From assembly GCF_000576595.1 (NCBI RefSeq), contig NZ_AWSA01000015.1, positions 1 to 64,000 on the forward strand: 64,000 nt of DNA, written 5' to 3'. Source of the DNA: Intrasporangium oryzae NRRL B-24470. Lineage in GTDB: Bacteria > Actinomycetota > Actinomycetes > Actinomycetales > Dermatophilaceae. The position numbers and the translations under genes are program-made. Below, piece by piece: positions 43,794-52,101 of the stretch. The notes beneath the pieces are model-generated. The model was not told the DNA's origin. It was given only the letters and a program-made list of their open reading frames with translations, and searched no databases. Numbering within the stretch: the stretch's first letter is position 1; every line of letters begins with the position of its first letter.

Positions 43794-44962
43794 GCCTTGA
43801 CCACCTTCAGCGAGAAGCCGGGGTTCAGCGTGGTGGTGACGACCGTCGCGCCCACCGCCGCGGCCCGCTCACGCAGCCCGAGCAGCCCGTGCCCGCCGAC
43901 CGGCATACCCTCGACGCCGGCGCCGAGGGCGCCACGTCCGTCGTCGGCGATCTCGGCCGAGGACGCCGTCAGCGTCACCGTGCAGCGACGCGCACCACTG
44001 TGCCGGACCACGTTGGTGACTCCCTCCCGGATCGTCCAGGCGAACAGCTCGCGCAACGACGAGGGCACCTCGTCCGTGGAGTTCGGCAGGTCTGCCTCGA
44101 TCTCCGCGGCCTCCAGGGCGATCCGGGCCCGAGCGAGCTCACCGGGCAAGGTGAGCTCGCGATAGCCCTCGACGGCCCGGCGCACGTCGGCGAGCGCGTC
44201 GCGCGACAGCCGCTCGAGATCGGTGACCTCCGCGCGAGCGCGCGTCGGGTCGACGTCGAAGAGCTTCTGGGCGAGCTCGGCCTTGACCGTGATCACCGTG
44301 AGCGAGTGGCCGAGGATGTCGTGCAGGTCGCGGGCGAAGCGGTTGCGCTCGTCCTCCAGGGCGAGCCGGGCGTTCTCCTCGCGCACGGAGAGCATCTCGA
44401 TGTTGCGGCTGATCGACTGGGAGATGCCCCAGATCGCGAGCGCCGCGACGAGCGTGCCGAAGAGGATGCCGCGGTCGGACTCCCAGCCGTCCACGAGCAG
44501 CGTGGCGGCGTAGGTGGTGCAGGCGACGGCGGCCGCGACGATCCACCCCCACAGGGAGGGCAGGGAGATCATGCTGAGGACGGCGATGTAGACCGCCGTC
44601 GCGGTCCCCGCCTGACCGATCGCCAGGCAGATCGTCACGGCGAGCGCGATCTCGACGGCCACGGCGACGACGCCGAGGGCCGGGCTCGGCGTGATCCGGA
44701 ACGGCGTCCCCGCCCGGCGCCACCGCAGGAGCAGGAAGACCCCGAGGTAGATCGCGGCGAAGAGCACCGTGGCGACGATCGCGACCCAGCCGGCGACCGT
44801 GTCCCGCTTGGACCAGCCCGCCTCGAGCGGGTTGAGCAGGTAGAACATCCAGATCGCCGCGAAGACCCACCCCCACCGACGAGGACCGTCGCGCGGGTCG
44901 AGGTCGGCGCGGGTGGAGCTCATGCGGCTCACCGTAGTGGCGCTCACGCCGGTCGCGTTCAC
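43790..44962 (-). CDS. Membrane histidine kinase (HisKA_3/DesK-like)
   Basis: I take the GTG at 44962, which overlaps the permease stop (GTGA), giving 390 residues; an ATG at 44923 is an alternative. The N-terminal half has five or six transmembrane helices. The dimerisation part is RLALEDERNRFARDLHDILG followed by HSLTVITVKAELA, with the phosphorylated His in DLHD. The ATPase domain has REGVTNVVRHSGARRCTVTL, EIADDGRGAL and GGHGLLGLRERAAAVGA. The sensor has no extracellular domain, like envelope-stress sensors linked to ABC transporters. Confidence 0.92.
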   Translation of the reverse strand: MNATGVSATTVSRMSSTRADLDPRDGPRRWGWVFAAIWMFYLLNPLEAGWSKRDTVAGWVAIVATVLFAAIYLGVFLLLRWRRAGTPFRITPSPALGVVAVAVEIALAVTICLAIGQAGTATAVYIAVLSMISLPSLWGWIVAAAVACTTYAATLLVDGWESDRGILFGTLVAALAIWGISQSISRNIEMLSVREENARLALEDERNRFARDLHDILGHSLTVITVKAELAQKLFDVDPTRARAEVTDLERLSRDALADVRRAVEGYRELTLPGELARARIALEAAEIEADLPNSTDEVPSSLRELFAWTIREGVTNVVRHSGARRCTVTLTASSAEIADDGRGALGAGVEGMPVGGHGLLGLRERAAAVGATVVTTTLNPGFSLKVVKA

Positions 44963-45795
44963 GCCCGAGCCGTGTCCTTGCTCATCCGCCAGGCCGCACC
45001 GGCGACGAACAGGACGAACCAGCAGACGGCGTTCACGACGGCATACCAGGGCAGGTCGTGCGTGAGCGGCGCGCGGGCGACCTCGGCGACGCCGTACATC
45101 GGGGTCCAGTAGGCGATGTTCCGGACGACGTCGGCGTACTGGCTGAGCGGGATGAAGACGCCGCCGAGGAACGACAGCAGGGCGAGTCCGGGGCCGAGGA
45201 TCTGCATGGTGTTCTCCCCCGGGACCAGATAGCCGACGAAGACCCCGAGCGCCGCGAACGTCAGCGTGCAGAACAGTGTGACGACCGCGCTGAGGACCCA
45301 GACGTGGGTCGGCATCTGCGCCTTGCCTTGGGACACGCCGACGACGTTGACGACGGCGATCGCGAGGGCCCCCATGAAGAGGGCGACGAGCGCCTTCATG
45401 AGGATGTAGGCCACCGGGTTGAGGGGGGTCAGTCGCAGCTGCCGGGACCACCCGACGGCGCGTTCCATGGCGACCATCGTCCCCGTGGCCGCCGCCGTCA
45501 GCGCGGCCCCGTAGAGGGCCATCGACACGAGCAGGTATGCCGCGACGTTCCCCTCGCCGACCGTTTCCTCCCAGCCCCGCTGGCTCCCGATGCTCAGCAG
45601 CAGAGCCGCCGGGACGATGAGGGTCAGGACGACGGTGCGCCTGTTGCGCAGCATCCGGCGCAGCTCGATGCCGAGCACCGTGCGGTTGAAGCCACCCATC
45701 GCGGGCAGCTGGCGGGCTCCGGGGTCGAGGGTCATGGGCAGGTCTGTCATGGGCAGGTCGGTCATGGGCAGGTCGGTCATGGGCAGGTCGGTCAT
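44959..45795 (-). CDS. ABC-2 type permease with MTDLP repeats
   Basis: Start at ATG 45795, overlapping the ATPase stop (ATGA); 278 residues. The N-terminus is four copies of MTDLP then MTLDPGARQLPA, made by a 15-base repeat. Each unit has its own ATG, so several starts are possible. Then come NRTVLGIELRRMLRNRRTVV and about six helices, with FLGGVFIPLSQYADVVRNIA, then YWTPMYGVAEVARAPL, typical of ABC-2 permeases. It pairs with the ATPase encoded upstream and a two-component system encoded downstream in one operon. Confidence 0.9.
   Translation of the reverse strand: MTDLPMTDLPMTDLPMTDLPMTLDPGARQLPAMGGFNRTVLGIELRRMLRNRRTVVLTLIVPAALLLSIGSQRGWEETVGEGNVAAYLLVSMALYGAALTAAATGTMVAMERAVGWSRQLRLTPLNPVAYILMKALVALFMGALAIAVVNVVGVSQGKAQMPTHVWVLSAVVTLFCTLTFAALGVFVGYLVPGENTMQILGPGLALLSFLGGVFIPLSQYADVVRNIAYWTPMYGVAEVARAPLTHDLPWYAVVNAVCWFVLFVAGAAWRMSKDTARA
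45731..45795. repeat. 15-base tandem repeat at the permease start
   Basis: gtcatgggcaggtcg is present four times (45731-45790; the first has t for g at its end), followed by gtcat. On the minus strand this gives MTDLP units. Copy-number change keeps frame, but it moves the distance between the upstream stop and the available ATGs. Confidence 0.9.
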
Positions 45796-46733
45796 CGGGT
45801 CTCTCCTTCGTCGTCGTGGCCGGTCAGGCTGAGGAACGCCTCTTCGATGCCCTTGGCGGTGATCTCGACGTCCCGGGCGGTGGTCTCGGTGAGCAGGTAG
45901 CGAGCGACCGCGTCGCTGTCCTTGGCGTGCACGATCACGCTGTCGCCGCGGACCTCGACGCTGTCGACGCCGCCGAGCGACGTGAGAGCGGCGGCATCCG
46001 GGTCGGGCAGGGTTGCGCGGACCGTGCGGCCCGAGGCGAGCGCCTTGATCTCGGCGCCGGTGCCGTCGGCGACGATCCGGCCACGGCTCATGAGGACGAT
46101 CCGGTCGGCATACTGGTCGGCCTCCTCGAGGTAATGAGTCGCGAAGAGCACGGTGCGGCCCCGCTCGGCATCGGCGCGGATCGCCGACCAGAAGGTCCGC
46201 CGGCCCTCGACGTCCATGCCGGTGGTGGGCTCGTCGAGCAGGAGCAGGGCCGGATCGGAGAGCAGCGCCATGGCGAACCGCAGCCGCTGCTGCTCGCCGC
46301 CGGAGCACTTGCCGACCTTCCGGTCAGCGATCGCGCGGATGCCGGCGTCGTCGAGGACCTCGTCGACCGGCCGCGTGTCGGCGAAGAGGCTGGCGGTGTA
46401 GGCGACGGTCTCGCGGACCGTCATGTCCTTGAGCAGGCCGCCGGTCTGCATCACCGCGGACACGAGCCCCCGCGCGATCGCCTGCCGAGGCCGGACGCCG
46501 AGCACGCTCACCTCGCCCGTCGTCGGCTCCGACAGGCCCAGGATCATGTCGATGGTGGTGGTCTTGCCGGCCCCGTTCGGGCCGAGGAAGGCGACGATCT
46601 CGCCCGGGGCGACGGTCAGGTCGATGCCGCGAACCGCGTGCACGGGACCGAAGTCCTTGGTGACCCCGCTCAGGCTGAAGGCGGACCGCGCGGATCGCTG
46701 CTCCAGGATCGTCTGTTCAGTCATCACTGTCAT
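45792..46733 (-). CDS. ABC transporter ATP-binding protein
   Basis: A 313-residue ATPase. Walker A AFLGPNGAGKTTTIDMILGL, Q-loop SAVMQTGGLLKDMTV, signature KCSGGEQQRLRFAMAL, Walker B LLLLDEPTTGMDVEG, H-loop FATHYLEEADQY. The C-terminal part has a DUF4162-like tail (VEVRGDSVIVHAKDSDAVAR). The start is at 46733 or at the ATG nine bases later (46724). First gene of the operon ATPase-permease-kinase-regulator. Divergent from another ABC exporter across 260 bases. Confidence 0.93.
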   Translation of the reverse strand: MTVMTEQTILEQRSARSAFSLSGVTKDFGPVHAVRGIDLTVAPGEIVAFLGPNGAGKTTTIDMILGLSEPTTGEVSVLGVRPRQAIARGLVSAVMQTGGLLKDMTVRETVAYTASLFADTRPVDEVLDDAGIRAIADRKVGKCSGGEQQRLRFAMALLSDPALLLLDEPTTGMDVEGRRTFWSAIRADAERGRTVLFATHYLEEADQYADRIVLMSRGRIVADGTGAEIKALASGRTVRATLPDPDAAALTSLGGVDSVEVRGDSVIVHAKDSDAVARYLLTETTARDVEITAKGIEEAFLSLTGHDDEGETR

Positions 46734-46958
46734 GGCTCCAGCGTGTCGGTCCGCGGACCCGGGCGCCTCGCCCGACCGTCACGACCGAGCCATGACATTT
46801 GTCAGGGCCGACTGCCCACGAGGGGAGGCGGATTCGGCCACGACGCCCGCCACCCGGCATACGACGATCCGCCCGACGACGTGCCCGCCGATCCGCGGAG
46901 CGATCCCGCGACGGTCGGCCGGGAGCTGCGCCTCGAAATCCGTGGGGAATGGGGCTTG

Positions 46959-46979
46959 ACCTTGACGCAGGGTCAAGGT
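46959..46979. promoter_or_regulatory. MerR-type dyad operator of the drug exporter operon
   Basis: ACCTTGAC GCAGG GTCAAGGT has perfect 8-base arms around a five-base centre. It lies 15 bases before the ATPase start and overlaps a TTGAC promoter element (46956-46960). MerR regulators bind such dyads between the -35 and -10 elements; a MerR gene is third in this operon. Confidence 0.7.
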
Positions 46980-46993
46980 TGCACGCTTGCCGC

Positions 46994-47821
46994 ATGACCA
47001 CACGACACGCCATCGAGACAAGCGGACTGACCAAGTCCTACGGAGACCACGAGGTGCTGAGGGGCGTCGATCTCACCGTCCCGGCCGGCACCGTCTACGC
47101 CCTGCTCGGTTCCAACGGCGCCGGCAAGACGACCGCGGTGAGGATCCTCTCGACGCTGCTCAAGGCCGACGGAGGGGCCGCCACCGTCAACGGCCACGAC
47201 GTCGCCTCCCAGGCTGACGAGGTACGCGAGTCGATCAGCCTCACCGGGCAGTTCGCCGCCGTCGACGAGGTCCTCACCGGCCGGGAGAACCTCGTGCTCG
47301 TCGCCGAGCTGCGACACCTCAAGGAACCCGGCCGGATCGCGGACGAGCTGCTCGCGCAGTTCGCGCTGACCGAGGCGGCCGGACAGCGGGCGGCGACCTA
47401 CTCCGGCGGCATGCGCCGGCGCCTCGACATCGCGATGAGCCTCATCGGCCACCCGCCCGTGCTCTTCCTCGACGAACCGACGACCGGGCTCGACCCGCAG
47501 TCGCGCAACGAGGTGTGGCGGACGGTGAGGCAGCTCGCCGGCCAGGGCACCACCGTGCTGCTGACGACGCAGTACCTCGAGGAGGCCGAGCAGCTCGCCG
47601 ACCGCATCGGGATCCTCCACGAGGGTCGGATCATCGTCGAGGGCACCCTCGCCGAGCTCAAGCAGATCTTCCCCCCGGCCACCGTCGAGTACGTCGAGAA
47701 GCAGCCGAGCCTCGAGGACATCTTCCTCGCGATCGTCCACGACGGCGCCACCACACAGGCGGCGCCCACCGAACCAGCCACCACCGACAGCGCCGCCACC
47801 ACTGAAGGAGCCCAGCGATGA
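46994..47821 (+). CDS. Daunorubicin-resistance-type ABC ATPase
   Basis: 275 residues from the ATG at 46994. Walker A ALLGSNGAGKTTAVRILSTL, Q-loop SLTGQFAAVDEVLTGREN, signature TYSGGMRRRLDIAMSL, Walker B LFLDEPTTGLDPQS, then RNEVWRTVRQLAGQGTTVLL and TTQYLEEAEQLADRI. The QFAAVDEVLTGREN stretch and the short tail SLEDIFLAIV are typical of DrrA-like exporters. The final 25 residues are a Thr/Ala tail. The promoter carries a MerR dyad. Confidence 0.93.
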   Translation: MTTRHAIETSGLTKSYGDHEVLRGVDLTVPAGTVYALLGSNGAGKTTAVRILSTLLKADGGAATVNGHDVASQADEVRESISLTGQFAAVDEVLTGRENLVLVAELRHLKEPGRIADELLAQFALTEAAGQRAATYSGGMRRRLDIAMSLIGHPPVLFLDEPTTGLDPQSRNEVWRTVRQLAGQGTTVLLTTQYLEEAEQLADRIGILHEGRIIVEGTLAELKQIFPPATVEYVEKQPSLEDIFLAIVHDGATTQAAPTEPATTDSAATTEGAQR

Positions 47822-48579
47822 CCACCCACGTCGTCAGCGACACCAGCGTCCTGACCAGGCGTTCCCTGCGCCACATCCTGCGCAGCCCGGACACGATCAT
47901 CACCACCGCCGTCACGCCGATCGCCATGCTCCTGCTGTTCGTCTACGTCTTCGGGGGCGCGATCAAGGTCGGGACCGACAACTACGTCAACTACCTCCTG
48001 CCCGGCATCCTGCTCATCACGGTCGCGTCCGGCATCGCCTACACCGCCTTCCGCCTCTTCACCGACGTGTCGAGCGGCATCTTCGAGCGGTTCCAGTCGA
48101 TGCCGATCGCGCGGTCAGCCGTGCTGTGGGGACATGTGCTCACATCTGTCGTCGCGAACCTGACCTCGCTCGTGCTGGTGGTCCTCGTCGCGCTGGCCAT
48201 GGGCTTCCGCACGGGTGCCGGGATCCTCGCCTGGCTGGCCGTTCTCGGGATCATGGTCCTCTTCACGCTGGCGCTGACCTGGCTGGCCGTGATCCCCGGG
48301 CTGACCGCCAAGACCGTCGACGGGGTGAGCGGGTTCTCCTACCCGCTGATCTTCCTGCCCTTCGTCAGCTCGGCCTTCGTGCCGACGGAAGGTATGCCGG
48401 CCCCGGTGCAGTGGTTCGCCGAGCACCAGCCCGTCACCCCGATCGTCAACACGATCCGCAACCTGTTCGCCCAGCAGCCGGTCGGTGACGACGGCTGGCT
48501 GGCGCTCGCCTGGTGCGGCGGCCTCCTCGTCGTCGCCTACGCGCTCGCCATGCGCACCTACCGCAGCAAGATCGCCTGA
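47818..48579 (+). CDS. DrrB-like ABC-2 permease
   Basis: 253 residues, start overlapping the ATPase stop (ATGA). Six transmembrane helices are visible. ABC-2 signatures are LTRRSLRHILRSPDTIITTA, MLLLFVYVFGGAIKVG, FERFQSMPIARSAVLWGHVL, then FSYPLIFLPFVSSAFVPTEG and FAEHQPVTPIVNTIRNL. With the DrrA-like ATPase it should form a drug or lipid exporter. Confidence 0.92.
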   Translation: MTTHVVSDTSVLTRRSLRHILRSPDTIITTAVTPIAMLLLFVYVFGGAIKVGTDNYVNYLLPGILLITVASGIAYTAFRLFTDVSSGIFERFQSMPIARSAVLWGHVLTSVVANLTSLVLVVLVALAMGFRTGAGILAWLAVLGIMVLFTLALTWLAVIPGLTAKTVDGVSGFSYPLIFLPFVSSAFVPTEGMPAPVQWFAEHQPVTPIVNTIRNLFAQQPVGDDGWLALAWCGGLLVVAYALAMRTYRSKIA

Positions 48580-48677
48580 ACGATGCGACACGCTCCTCGT
48601 CGACACCACGATGTATGCCGCTGGGTGGCCGGCCGCGCTGAGCCGCAGCGGGTCCGAGAAGGTCGCAGACTAGGGCC

Positions 48678-49451
48678 ATGCTGACCATCAGCCAGCTCGC
48701 GGCCTACGCCGGGGTCACTGTCCGAGCCGTCCGGCACTACCACGCCAAGGGGCTGCTGGCCGAGCCCGAGCGCGACCACTCCGGCTACCGGCGCTACGAC
48801 GCGGCCGCCGTGGTGGAGCTCGTCCGGATCCGCACCCTGGCCGATGCCGGCGTGCCGCTGTCTCGGGTGCGGGAGCTGCTGGCGGCGGGCGACGACGAGT
48901 TCGCGGCGGCGGTCGAGGACATCGACCGCCGCCTGCGCGCCGAGATCCGCGAGCGGCAGCGGCACCGCGAGCGGATCGCCAAGCTCGCGGCCGGCGACAG
49001 CCTCGCTCTCCCGGCCGAGGCGGCCGCCTATGTCGAGCGGATGCGCGAGCTCGGCTTCGCAGAGCGGCTTGTCGAGGTCGAGCGCGACAGCTGGATTCTC
49101 ATCGCCGCGCAGATGCCGGAGGCGGTGCCGGCGCTGATGGCCATCAAGCACGCCCAGCTCGAGGACACGGACCTGCGCCGGCTCTACCTCGACATCGGAG
49201 ACCTCGTCGACTGCGAACCTGACGACCCGCACCTGCCCGAGTTCGCCGACCGCGTCGCCGCGTTCATCGAGGCGGCGGCTGCCGGCGCCGAGGGGATGGA
49301 GGACGAGCACCCCGTCAGCCCAGCGCTCGTCGAGCTGCTCGACGCGGCCTTCCTCGAGTCCTTCCCGAGCGCGCCACGCCTGTTGGAGCTGCTCGAAGAG
49401 CGTGGCTGGACAGGGTGGACCGACATCAGACGCATCGAACCCTCGTCATGA
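48678..49451 (+). CDS. MerR-family regulator
   Basis: A 257-residue MerR protein. N-terminal HTH: MLTISQLAAYAGVTVRAVRH, then YHAKGLLAEPERDHSGYRRY and LVRIRTLADAGVPLSRVREL. A coiled-coil helix and a C-terminal domain of about 150 residues follow, with no metal-type cysteines, so it is likely a drug-sensing type (TipA/BmrR-like). It follows the DrrAB-like genes, whose promoter has a matching dyad. A four-base overlap links it to the next small gene. Confidence 0.92.
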   Translation: MLTISQLAAYAGVTVRAVRHYHAKGLLAEPERDHSGYRRYDAAAVVELVRIRTLADAGVPLSRVRELLAAGDDEFAAAVEDIDRRLRAEIRERQRHRERIAKLAAGDSLALPAEAAAYVERMRELGFAERLVEVERDSWILIAAQMPEAVPALMAIKHAQLEDTDLRRLYLDIGDLVDCEPDDPHLPEFADRVAAFIEAAAAGAEGMEDEHPVSPALVELLDAAFLESFPSAPRLLELLEERGWTGWTDIRRIEPSS

Positions 49452-49840
49452 CCCGCCGGGCCTACGCTGCCCGGGTGAACCCTGAGATGAGGCGGCTCCT
49501 GACCGCTCGCTTCCTGACGATGGTCGGCTGGCTCGTCCTGCTGGTGGCCGGTTTTGCCGTCTTCAGCGCCGTCACCAGCCACATCGACAGTGGTCCTCTC
49601 AGGTGGATCGCCAACGTGGCCACGCTGAGCGGCAGCATCACGTTGGGGCTGCTGCTCCAGGGCAGGGTCCTCGCCAACGTGGATCCGGACGGCACGCTGA
49701 GGGAGCAGGTCGCCAGGCTGGGCGCCGACTCAGAGGACCAGGCGGATCGAGCACCTGCTGGCCAAGGGGCGAGTGAGTGCATTTCGGGCGCGCACGAACG
49801 CCATGGATGTCGGTGTGACGTGCCATGGTCAAACCCGTGA
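49448..49840 (+). CDS. Small two-helix membrane protein
   Basis: The ATG at 49448 overlaps the MerR stop (ATGA) and gives 130 residues. Two hydrophobic helices are visible: FLTMVGWLVLLVAGFAVFSA and IANVATLSGSITLGLLLQ. The part after residue 95 (DRAPAGQGASECISG and on) is not protein-like and overlaps the next gene's start by 16 bases, so a frameshift near 49740 or a natural poor tail is possible. Function unknown. Confidence 0.55.
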   Translation: MTRRAYAARVNPEMRRLLTARFLTMVGWLVLLVAGFAVFSAVTSHIDSGPLRWIANVATLSGSITLGLLLQGRVLANVDPDGTLREQVARLGADSEDQADRAPAGQGASECISGAHERHGCRCDVPWSNP

Positions 49841-50607
49841 GCGAGAGCCTGAGCGGTACGACCTTCCGTGACCTGACCCTGCGAGGGAGCCGGTTCGACA
49901 GCTGCGACCTGACCCGGGTGGTGGTGCGCGGCAGCGACGTCGCCGGGATGGAGATCGACTCACCGTGGCTGATGGAGGACGGCAGCCGGCTGCTCGTCAA
50001 CGGCGTCGACGTCGTCCCGATGGTCGATGCGGAGCTGAACCGCCGCTTCCCGGGACGAGAGCTTCGCACTGCCGCTGATCCCGAGGGTCTGCGTGCCGCC
50101 TGGGCAGTGTTGGAGGCGACGTGGGCTGCCACGATGGGACGCGCCGCCGCCATGCCTGCAGGGACCGTGGACACGCGGGTCGACGACGAGTGGTCTCTGG
50201 CGGAGACTCTTCGCCACTTGGTCCATGCGACCGATGTATGGCTCGGGAAGGCGATTCTCGATCGAGAGCAGCCGTATCACCCCGCGGGTCTTCCCATGGA
50301 CGACCACGACGACCCCGATGACCAGGACGACACCGACACCGAAGCCCGCGGGGAGTCCGCAGATCCGGCCGAGGCACCGTCCTTCGAGGAGGTTCTCCAG
50401 GCGCGCGCCGGCCGGCAGGCGATGGTGCGCACCTTCCTTGCCGAACTTGATCCCCAGGACCTCGCGGCGCCGCGGAGGAACCCTCACTCACCAACGCAGG
50501 CGACGACTGTGGTCTCGTGCCTGCACACGATCCTCGACGAGGAGTGGGAGCACCACCGGTATGCCGTGCGCGACCTCGACACACTCGCCGCGGGCCGCAG
50601 TGATTGA
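49825..50607 (+). CDS. DinB-family protein with pentapeptide-like N-terminus
   Basis: 260 residues. The N-terminus has pentapeptide-like repeats (TTFRDLTLRGSRFDSCDLTR, then VVVRGSDVAG). A DinB_2 four-helix bundle follows, with putative metal-binding histidines in LRHLVHATDVWLGKA and EEWEHHRYAVRDLDTL. Between them lies a low-complexity Asp-rich loop (MDDHDDPDDQDDTDTEARGE). DinB-like proteins include mycothiol-dependent enzymes; this subgroup's reaction is unknown. The start ATG overlaps the preceding gene. Confidence 0.85.
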   Translation: MVKPVSESLSGTTFRDLTLRGSRFDSCDLTRVVVRGSDVAGMEIDSPWLMEDGSRLLVNGVDVVPMVDAELNRRFPGRELRTAADPEGLRAAWAVLEATWAATMGRAAAMPAGTVDTRVDDEWSLAETLRHLVHATDVWLGKAILDREQPYHPAGLPMDDHDDPDDQDDTDTEARGESADPAEAPSFEEVLQARAGRQAMVRTFLAELDPQDLAAPRRNPHSPTQATTVVSCLHTILDEEWEHHRYAVRDLDTLAAGRSD

Positions 50608-50755
50608 GCTCCATCGGCCAAGCGCTTCCCGCCGCTCCCGCGCTCAATCGAGACGCTCGCGGCGCACACCTGGACGACTGCGATCTCCTCCGACCAGAGC
50701 ATCGCGCTCGACACCGAGCGCCACATCCACCTGTGGGTGGTCAGGTCGTCTACCC

Positions 50756-50793
50756 GCACCTATGCCGCTCAGCCGGCTCAGCGGCATACGTGC
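50756..50793. terminator. Hairpin made of TATGCCGCT/AGCGGCATA
   Basis: gcac-c-tatgccgct, a 10-base loop (cagccggctc), then agcggcata-c-gtgc. The stem is 9 base pairs plus 4 with one mismatch. It lies between the DinB gene (+) and the phosphotransferase gene (-), both ending towards it, so it probably acts as a two-way terminator. Confidence 0.68.
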
Positions 50794-50859
50794 GGTCGGC
50801 TTCGGGCGACCGAGGTGAGCGGCGTGTCAGCGCGGCAGGGGCCCGCTGAGCCCCCGCAG

Positions 50860-51768
50860 CTACTCGACGCCGGCTTCGAAGAGTCGGGAGAGCGTCGTGC
50901 GACCCAGGTTGGCCATCGGGGGGTTGGTCTTCTCGTAGTACCAGACCAGGCCGGCGGCCTGCTGGAACGCCCAGGCCTTGCCGCGTTTCCACTCCAGATC
51001 GTCGGAACCGACGCGCGACCGCACGATCGACCGGCGCGGCCCGTCGAGGAGGTGCCAGGCCGACACGAGATCGAGCGCCGGATCGGCGGCCCGAAAGTCC
51101 CCGGTGTCGAGGATGCCCACCAGTCGGTCGCCCGACGCCAGCAGGTTCGGCGGGATGAGGTCGGTGTGGCTCATGACGTCGGGCCCGCTTCGAGGCAGCT
51201 CACGGAACCGGTCCCAGAGTCGTGCCATGGCCCGGGTGTCGAGGAGCCCGTCGGATCGTGCGATGCACAGCTGCACCCACTCGTCGTGGTCAGCCAGGTC
51301 TCCCCCGCGGCCGGTTCCCGCGAACGTGCGGCCCCCGGTGTCGCGGGAGCGGAGGGCGAGGATCACGGTGGCGAGGTCCGCGGCGAACCCGTCCGACGTC
51401 TCGTGCGAGCGGGGACCGGCCACCTCGCCGGGGACCCAGGTCTGGAGGGACCAGGGCAGGGGGAACCCGTGACCCGGCCGGCCACGGAGGACCGGGGCCG
51501 GTGAGGGGAACGGGCTCGCCTCACTGAACTCGGCCATGGCTGCCACCTCGCGTTCCAGCTGGGCTGCAACGACGCCCGGTCGGCCGGCACGGAGCGGGAA
51601 CCGGGCGGTGAGAGCCTCGCCGACGCGGAAGATCGCGTTGACCGTGCCGCTGGCACGCACCGCCGTGATCGGCGCGTCCCCCCAGTCCGGCGCCTGGTCG
51701 CGCAGGAGGGCGCGCACCTGGTTCCTCGTGATGTCGAGCTGATCGTCGTGCATCGGCATGTCGGGCAT
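50860..51768 (-). CDS. Aminoglycoside-phosphotransferase (APH) family protein
   Basis: I chose the ATG at 51768, giving 302 residues; ATGs at 51759 and 51753 also fit. The kinase catalytic loop is MSHTDLIPPNLLASGDRLVG (HxDxxxxN), then ILDTGDFRAADPALDLVSAW as the metal-binding part. The N-terminal lobe has SGTVNAIFRVGEALTARFPL and QLEREVAAMAEF. These proteins phosphorylate small molecules with ATP. Resistance is only one possible function, and the substrate is unknown. Confidence 0.87.
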   Translation of the reverse strand: MPDMPMHDDQLDITRNQVRALLRDQAPDWGDAPITAVRASGTVNAIFRVGEALTARFPLRAGRPGVVAAQLEREVAAMAEFSEASPFPSPAPVLRGRPGHGFPLPWSLQTWVPGEVAGPRSHETSDGFAADLATVILALRSRDTGGRTFAGTGRGGDLADHDEWVQLCIARSDGLLDTRAMARLWDRFRELPRSGPDVMSHTDLIPPNLLASGDRLVGILDTGDFRAADPALDLVSAWHLLDGPRRSIVRSRVGSDDLEWKRGKAWAFQQAAGLVWYYEKTNPPMANLGRTTLSRLFEAGVE

Positions 51769-52101
51769 CCCACTCGAAGGCCGCGGGCTTGGCAACCGTC
51801 TTTCGCCCCGGCTCCGGACGGGCGGCCCAGGCAATGCGCCGCTCGACGGCGGCGAAGGCTCCCCGGTCAGCCGGGTCTCACCGGACTCACACCAAACGCC
51901 CAGACAACGGCCGCCCCTGCCAAACGCTGACCGAAGCGAGACGGGATCTTGGCAATTCCTATAATCCCCAGTGCCTTTGCGCCCCCATACAGTTCCCTCA
52001 CGCTTGGCGCGCCGGCCAGCGGCAGTTCCCTGAGTCGCGCCGGCACCACCGTGCCTCCGGCCGGTTCGGGTCCTTCGTCACTCCAATCGAAAGGATCCAC
52101 C
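51769..52101. other. Intergenic, no gene seen
   Basis: About 330 bases between the divergent phosphotransferase and secreted protein genes. ORFs here are short and not protein-like. A ribosome site (aaagga) ends the stretch. The part around 51955-51975 is AT-richer (attcctataatcccc) and contains tataat, a good -10 candidate for the secreted protein gene. Confidence 0.45.
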
